In this document: one piece after another, positions 6,511-8,657 of the stretch
Layout of the letters: each line of letters begins with the position of its first letter
How positions within the stretch are numbered: position 1 is the first letter of the stretch
Source: Rhodospirillaceae bacterium
GTDB lineage: Bacteria > Pseudomonadota > Alphaproteobacteria > Rhodospirillales_A > Casp-alpha2
Reading direction: 5' to 3'
DNA: 8,657 nt
NCBI GenBank assembly: GCA_003488105.1
Contig: DNMS01000364.1
Location: 1-8,657, forward strand
Notes under the pieces: generated by a model
Seen by the model: the letters and a program-made list of their open reading frames with translations, nothing else
What the model was told of the DNA's origin: nothing
Database searches by the model: none
Made by a program: the position numbers and the translations under genes

Positions 6511-6619
6511 ATTTTCCCGATGTCCCTTGCTGGCCGACCAATCCCGGCCCCTATAAATACGCAAAGAACAGTGTACTTAAAGTAAATATTACCCCCCGGC
6601 AAGATACGGGTGCCGTCCG
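6511..6619 (-). promoter_or_regulatory. AT-richer gap before coaBC, probable promoter region
   Basis: This 109-base gap between ubiB and coaBC is the only substantial one in the - strand cluster, and its middle (about 6551-6591) is clearly AT-rich against very GC-rich surroundings. On the - strand, TTTAAG and TATTTA lie 16 bases apart, a poor match to sigma-70 boxes; TAATAT also occurs. TACTTAAAGTA at 6574-6584 is a perfect 5-bp dyad around one base. It is the likeliest place for the promoter of the coaBC-to-dsrE unit, but I cannot fix the boxes. No convincing terminator for ubiB is visible here. Confidence 0.4.
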
Positions 6620-8161
6620 TCAGTCCATCAAATTATAGGTAAAAATCACCGCCAGGATCGCGACGATGATCCAGAGCAGGACCGGCGTGCGGGGTTTGTC
6701 TTCGCCGTCGCGGAGCAGGCGCACGGTTTCCGGGTCCAGGGTCAGGCGGCCTTCGGCCAGTCTGCGGGCGCCGATCTCCAGATCTTCCATGACGCGGGGC
6801 AGGCGTTCCGCCGCCTCGGCCAGGCCCTGGAAGGTGTCCATGATCTTGGCCTCCGGGCCCAGGTTGGCGCGCATCCAGTCTTCGATCAGCGGCCGGGCCA
6901 GCACCCACATGTTGGTGTCGGGGTAGAGTTTGCGGCTTACGCCCTCGGCGGTCAGCATGGTTTTCTGCAGCAGCAGCAATTGCGGCTGGGTTTCCATGGC
7001 GAAGGTTTCCGTGACCTGGAACAGCTGGCCCAGCAGGCGGCCGATGGAAATCTCGTGCTGGGGCTTGTCCAGGATCGGCTCGGCGATGGAGCGGCAGGCC
7101 TGGGTGAAGGCGTCGACGGATTTGTCGCGGGGCACCCAGCCGGCCTCGAAATGCACCTCCGCCGCGCGGCGGTAATCGCGGGTCAGGAAGCCCAGCAGCA
7201 TTTCGCCCAGGTTGCGCCGGGTCTTTTTATCCACCCGGCCCATGATGCCGAAATCGACGGCGCCGATGGCGCCGTCTTCCATCACGAACAGATTGCCCGG
7301 GTGCAGGTCGGCGTGGAAAAAGCCGTCGCGGAACACTTGGTTGAAGAACGCGCGGGCGGCGTTCTCGACCACGGTCTTGGGATCGATCCCGGCGGCGACG
7401 ATGCCGTCCACGTCATTGATGGGGAAGCCGTCGATGCGCTCCGTCGTCAGCACCCGCGATCCCGTGCGCGCCCAATCGACGGCGGGGATGACGAAGGTAT
7501 CGTCGCCCGCGAAATTGTCGGCCATTTCGGCGGCGGCGGCGGCTTCGAACCGCAGGTCCATTTCCAGCTCGACCGACTGGGCGATGGTTTCCACCACCTC
7601 GCGGGGTTTCAGGCGCTTCAGGTCCGGGCGGGCGCGCTCCATCACCCGGGCGGCCCAGCGGAACAGGTCGAGATCGCGGCGGAACCGGGCCTCGATCCCC
7701 GGGCGCAGGATCTTGACCGCGACCTTCTCGCCTTCCGTCGTTTCGGCGAAATGGACCTGGGCGATGGAGGCGGCGGCCACGGGGTCGTCGTCGAAGGACG
7801 CGAACAGGGTGTCCACCGGCACCTGGAATTCCTGCTCGATGGTCTGGCGGGCCAGGTCGGTGGAAAACGGCGGCAGGTCGTCTTGCAACTGCGCCAGGTC
7901 CTGGGTGATTTCCTCGCCCAGCAAATCCGGGCGGGTCGACAGCGCCTGCCCCAGCTTGATGAAACTGGGGCCGGCCTCGGAAAGGGCATTGGCCAGGCGC
8001 TGGCCGGGGCGGCCCGGCACGGAGCGTTTGGACAACAGCTTGGCCGCCTTGGCCACGGCCGGGGCGACGCCCAGGTCTTCCAGGGGAAACAGGGCGTCGT
8101 GGCGCGCCAGCAGGCGGGCGATGGCGAACAGGCGCCAGAGATTGGAAAGATGGCCGCTCAT
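6620..8161 (-). CDS. ubiB: UbiB/ABC1/COQ8-family atypical kinase for ubiquinone synthesis
   Basis: 513-residue member of the UbiB (ABC1/ADCK/COQ8) family, membrane-attached ATPase-like proteins needed for efficient ubiquinone synthesis, thought to help extract or present lipid intermediates. The family signature KLGQ is at 69-72. An Ala-rich nucleotide loop AAASIAQVH (129-137) replaces the usual glycine-rich loop. The ATP lysine is K150 in VAVKILRPG, the ExD motif is E200/D202 in ELEMDLRFEA, the catalytic-loop equivalent HADLHPGN is at 283-290 and the metal-binding DFG at 303-305. A single hydrophobic segment (about 493-509, LLWIIVAILAVIF) at the C-terminus should anchor it in the inner membrane; E. 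coli UbiB has a longer two-segment tail. The ATG at 8161 follows the ubiE stop by 23 bases, with no strong ribosome binding site, so it is probably co-transcribed with ubiE. Confidence 0.95.
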   Translation of the reverse strand: MSGHLSNLWRLFAIARLLARHDALFPLEDLGVAPAVAKAAKLLSKRSVPGRPGQRLANALSEAGPSFIKLGQALSTRPDLLGEEITQDLAQLQDDLPPFSTDLARQTIEQEFQVPVDTLFASFDDDPVAAASIAQVHFAETTEGEKVAVKILRPGIEARFRRDLDLFRWAARVMERARPDLKRLKPREVVETIAQSVELEMDLRFEAAAAAEMADNFAGDDTFVIPAVDWARTGSRVLTTERIDGFPINDVDGIVAAGIDPKTVVENAARAFFNQVFRDGFFHADLHPGNLFVMEDGAIGAVDFGIMGRVDKKTRRNLGEMLLGFLTRDYRRAAEVHFEAGWVPRDKSVDAFTQACRSIAEPILDKPQHEISIGRLLGQLFQVTETFAMETQPQLLLLQKTMLTAEGVSRKLYPDTNMWVLARPLIEDWMRANLGPEAKIMDTFQGLAEAAERLPRVMEDLEIGARRLAEGRLTLDPETVRLLRDGEDKPRTPVLLWIIVAILAVIFTYNLMD

Positions 8162-8184
8162 GCGTTCAGGGTCCCGGGCCGGTC

Positions 8185-8657
8185 TCAGGTGCGCCAGGCG
8201 GAATGGATGGCCGAGATCCCGCCCGTCAGGTTGCGGTATTCGGCGCGGGCCAAGCCGGCGGCGCCGATCATGGCCTTGAATTCCTCCTGCGGCGGAAAGC
8301 GGCGGATGCTTTCCGCCAGATATTGGTAGGACTCCCGGTCGCCGGCGATTTTCTCGCCCAGCACGGGCAGGACCTTGAAGGACCAGCGGTCGTAGATTTC
8401 GTCCAGCACCGGCAGGGCGACTTTGGAAAATTCCAGGCAGAGGAACCGGCCGCCCGGCTTCAGCACGCGCCGGGCCTCGGCCAGGGCGTTCTGCGGATGG
8501 GTCACGTTGCGGATGCAGAAAGCCGTGGTATAGGCGTCGAAGGAATTGTCGGGGAAAGGCAGGCGCTCGGCGTCGCCGGTGATCCAGTCGATGCCGCCCG
8601 CGTCCCGGCCCTTCAGCATGCCTTTATCGATGGCGCGGGCCTTGCCGACCTTCAGCA
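8185..8657 (-). CDS. ubiE: Ubiquinone/menaquinone C-methyltransferase, 5'-truncated by the window edge
   Basis: C-terminal 156 residues of the SAM-dependent UbiE methyltransferase, which C-methylates the benzoquinol ring in ubiquinone synthesis (and demethylmenaquinol where menaquinone is made). The frame runs open to the right edge: [12 protein letters not shown] precedes the ATG at 8619, matching the internal UbiE segment around MLKVGREKL, so that ATG is not the start. About 95 N-terminal residues, including the SAM glycine loop, lie outside. Visible blocks are [56 protein letters not shown] and the C-terminal [13 protein letters not shown]. All are characteristic of UbiE rather than of general methyltransferases. 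It leads directly into ubiB, the standard alphaproteobacterial arrangement. Confidence 0.95.
   Translation of the reverse strand, partial: LKVGKARAIDKGMLKGRDAGGIDWITGDAERLPFPDNSFDAYTTAFCIRNVTHPQNALAEARRVLKPGGRFLCLEFSKVALPVLDEIYDRWSFKVLPVLGEKIAGDRESYQYLAESIRRFPPQEEFKAMIGAAGLARAEYRNLTGGISAIHSAWRT

Noticed and set aside
5323..6585. Long + strand open frame (420 codons) opposite coaBC
   Set aside because: Same antisense artefact; it is rich in Gly, Arg, His and Gln from reversed codons and has no family motif.
6601..6618. Possible terminator hairpin after ubiB (ACGG/CCGT, CGGCA/TGCCG)
   Set aside because: The stems are only 4-5 bp with no following T-run on the - strand; this is not enough to call a terminator.
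6980..8329. Long + strand open frame (449 codons) opposite ubiB and ubiE
   Set aside because: It is antisense to firmly identified ubiB and ubiE codons. It arises because high GC at third positions removes stops, and it has no recognisable domain.

Overview
The window looks like a core-genome stretch of a high-GC alphaproteobacterium, probably from or near the Rhodospirillales. The reasons are the strongly GC-biased third codon positions, ubiquinone-pathway genes, the order ubiE-ubiB-coaBC-dut (familiar from alphaproteobacterial chromosomes) and a palindromic intergenic repeat of a type common in that class. The assignment is inferred from gene content and style; there is no rRNA or other marker gene here. 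I see no phage, transposase, CRISPR array, tRNA or rRNA, and no gene-free stretch longer than about 210 bases.

Layout. Bases 1-1839 (+ strand) hold the 3' part of pabB and, overlapping it by 4 bases, pabC. Together they make p-aminobenzoate for folate. Bases 1840-2049 separate two convergent gene sets and contain two inverted-repeat structures. One is a compound palindrome whose two halves each fold into a perfect 9-bp hairpin. Everything from 2050 to the end lies on the - strand. In transcription order (right to left) it is ubiE (5' end outside the window), ubiB, a 109-base AT-richer gap, coaBC, dut, an Rrf2-family regulator, cysK, a MoeB/ThiF-type E1-like adenylyltransferase and a DsrE-like protein. 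The last six genes are joined by overlaps (4 and 26 bases) or gaps of 4, 8 and 42 bases, so they are probably one transcript.

Function. ubiE and ubiB serve ubiquinone synthesis, coaBC makes phosphopantetheine for CoA, and dut removes dUTP. The distal half of the - strand unit is a sulfur module: a regulator, cysteine synthase, an E1-like enzyme of the kind that activates sulfur-carrier proteins, and a DsrE-fold protein with a cysteine in the family's usual place. The most interesting observation is that the Rrf2 regulator lacks the IscR iron-sulfur cysteines, sits directly upstream of cysK and ends in an isoleucine tail (…LDFTI). That tail resembles the C-termini that known partners insert into the CysK active site, so it suggests a CymR-CysK-like sensing pair in a proteobacterium. 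The rest of the window is mostly ordinary housekeeping sequence.
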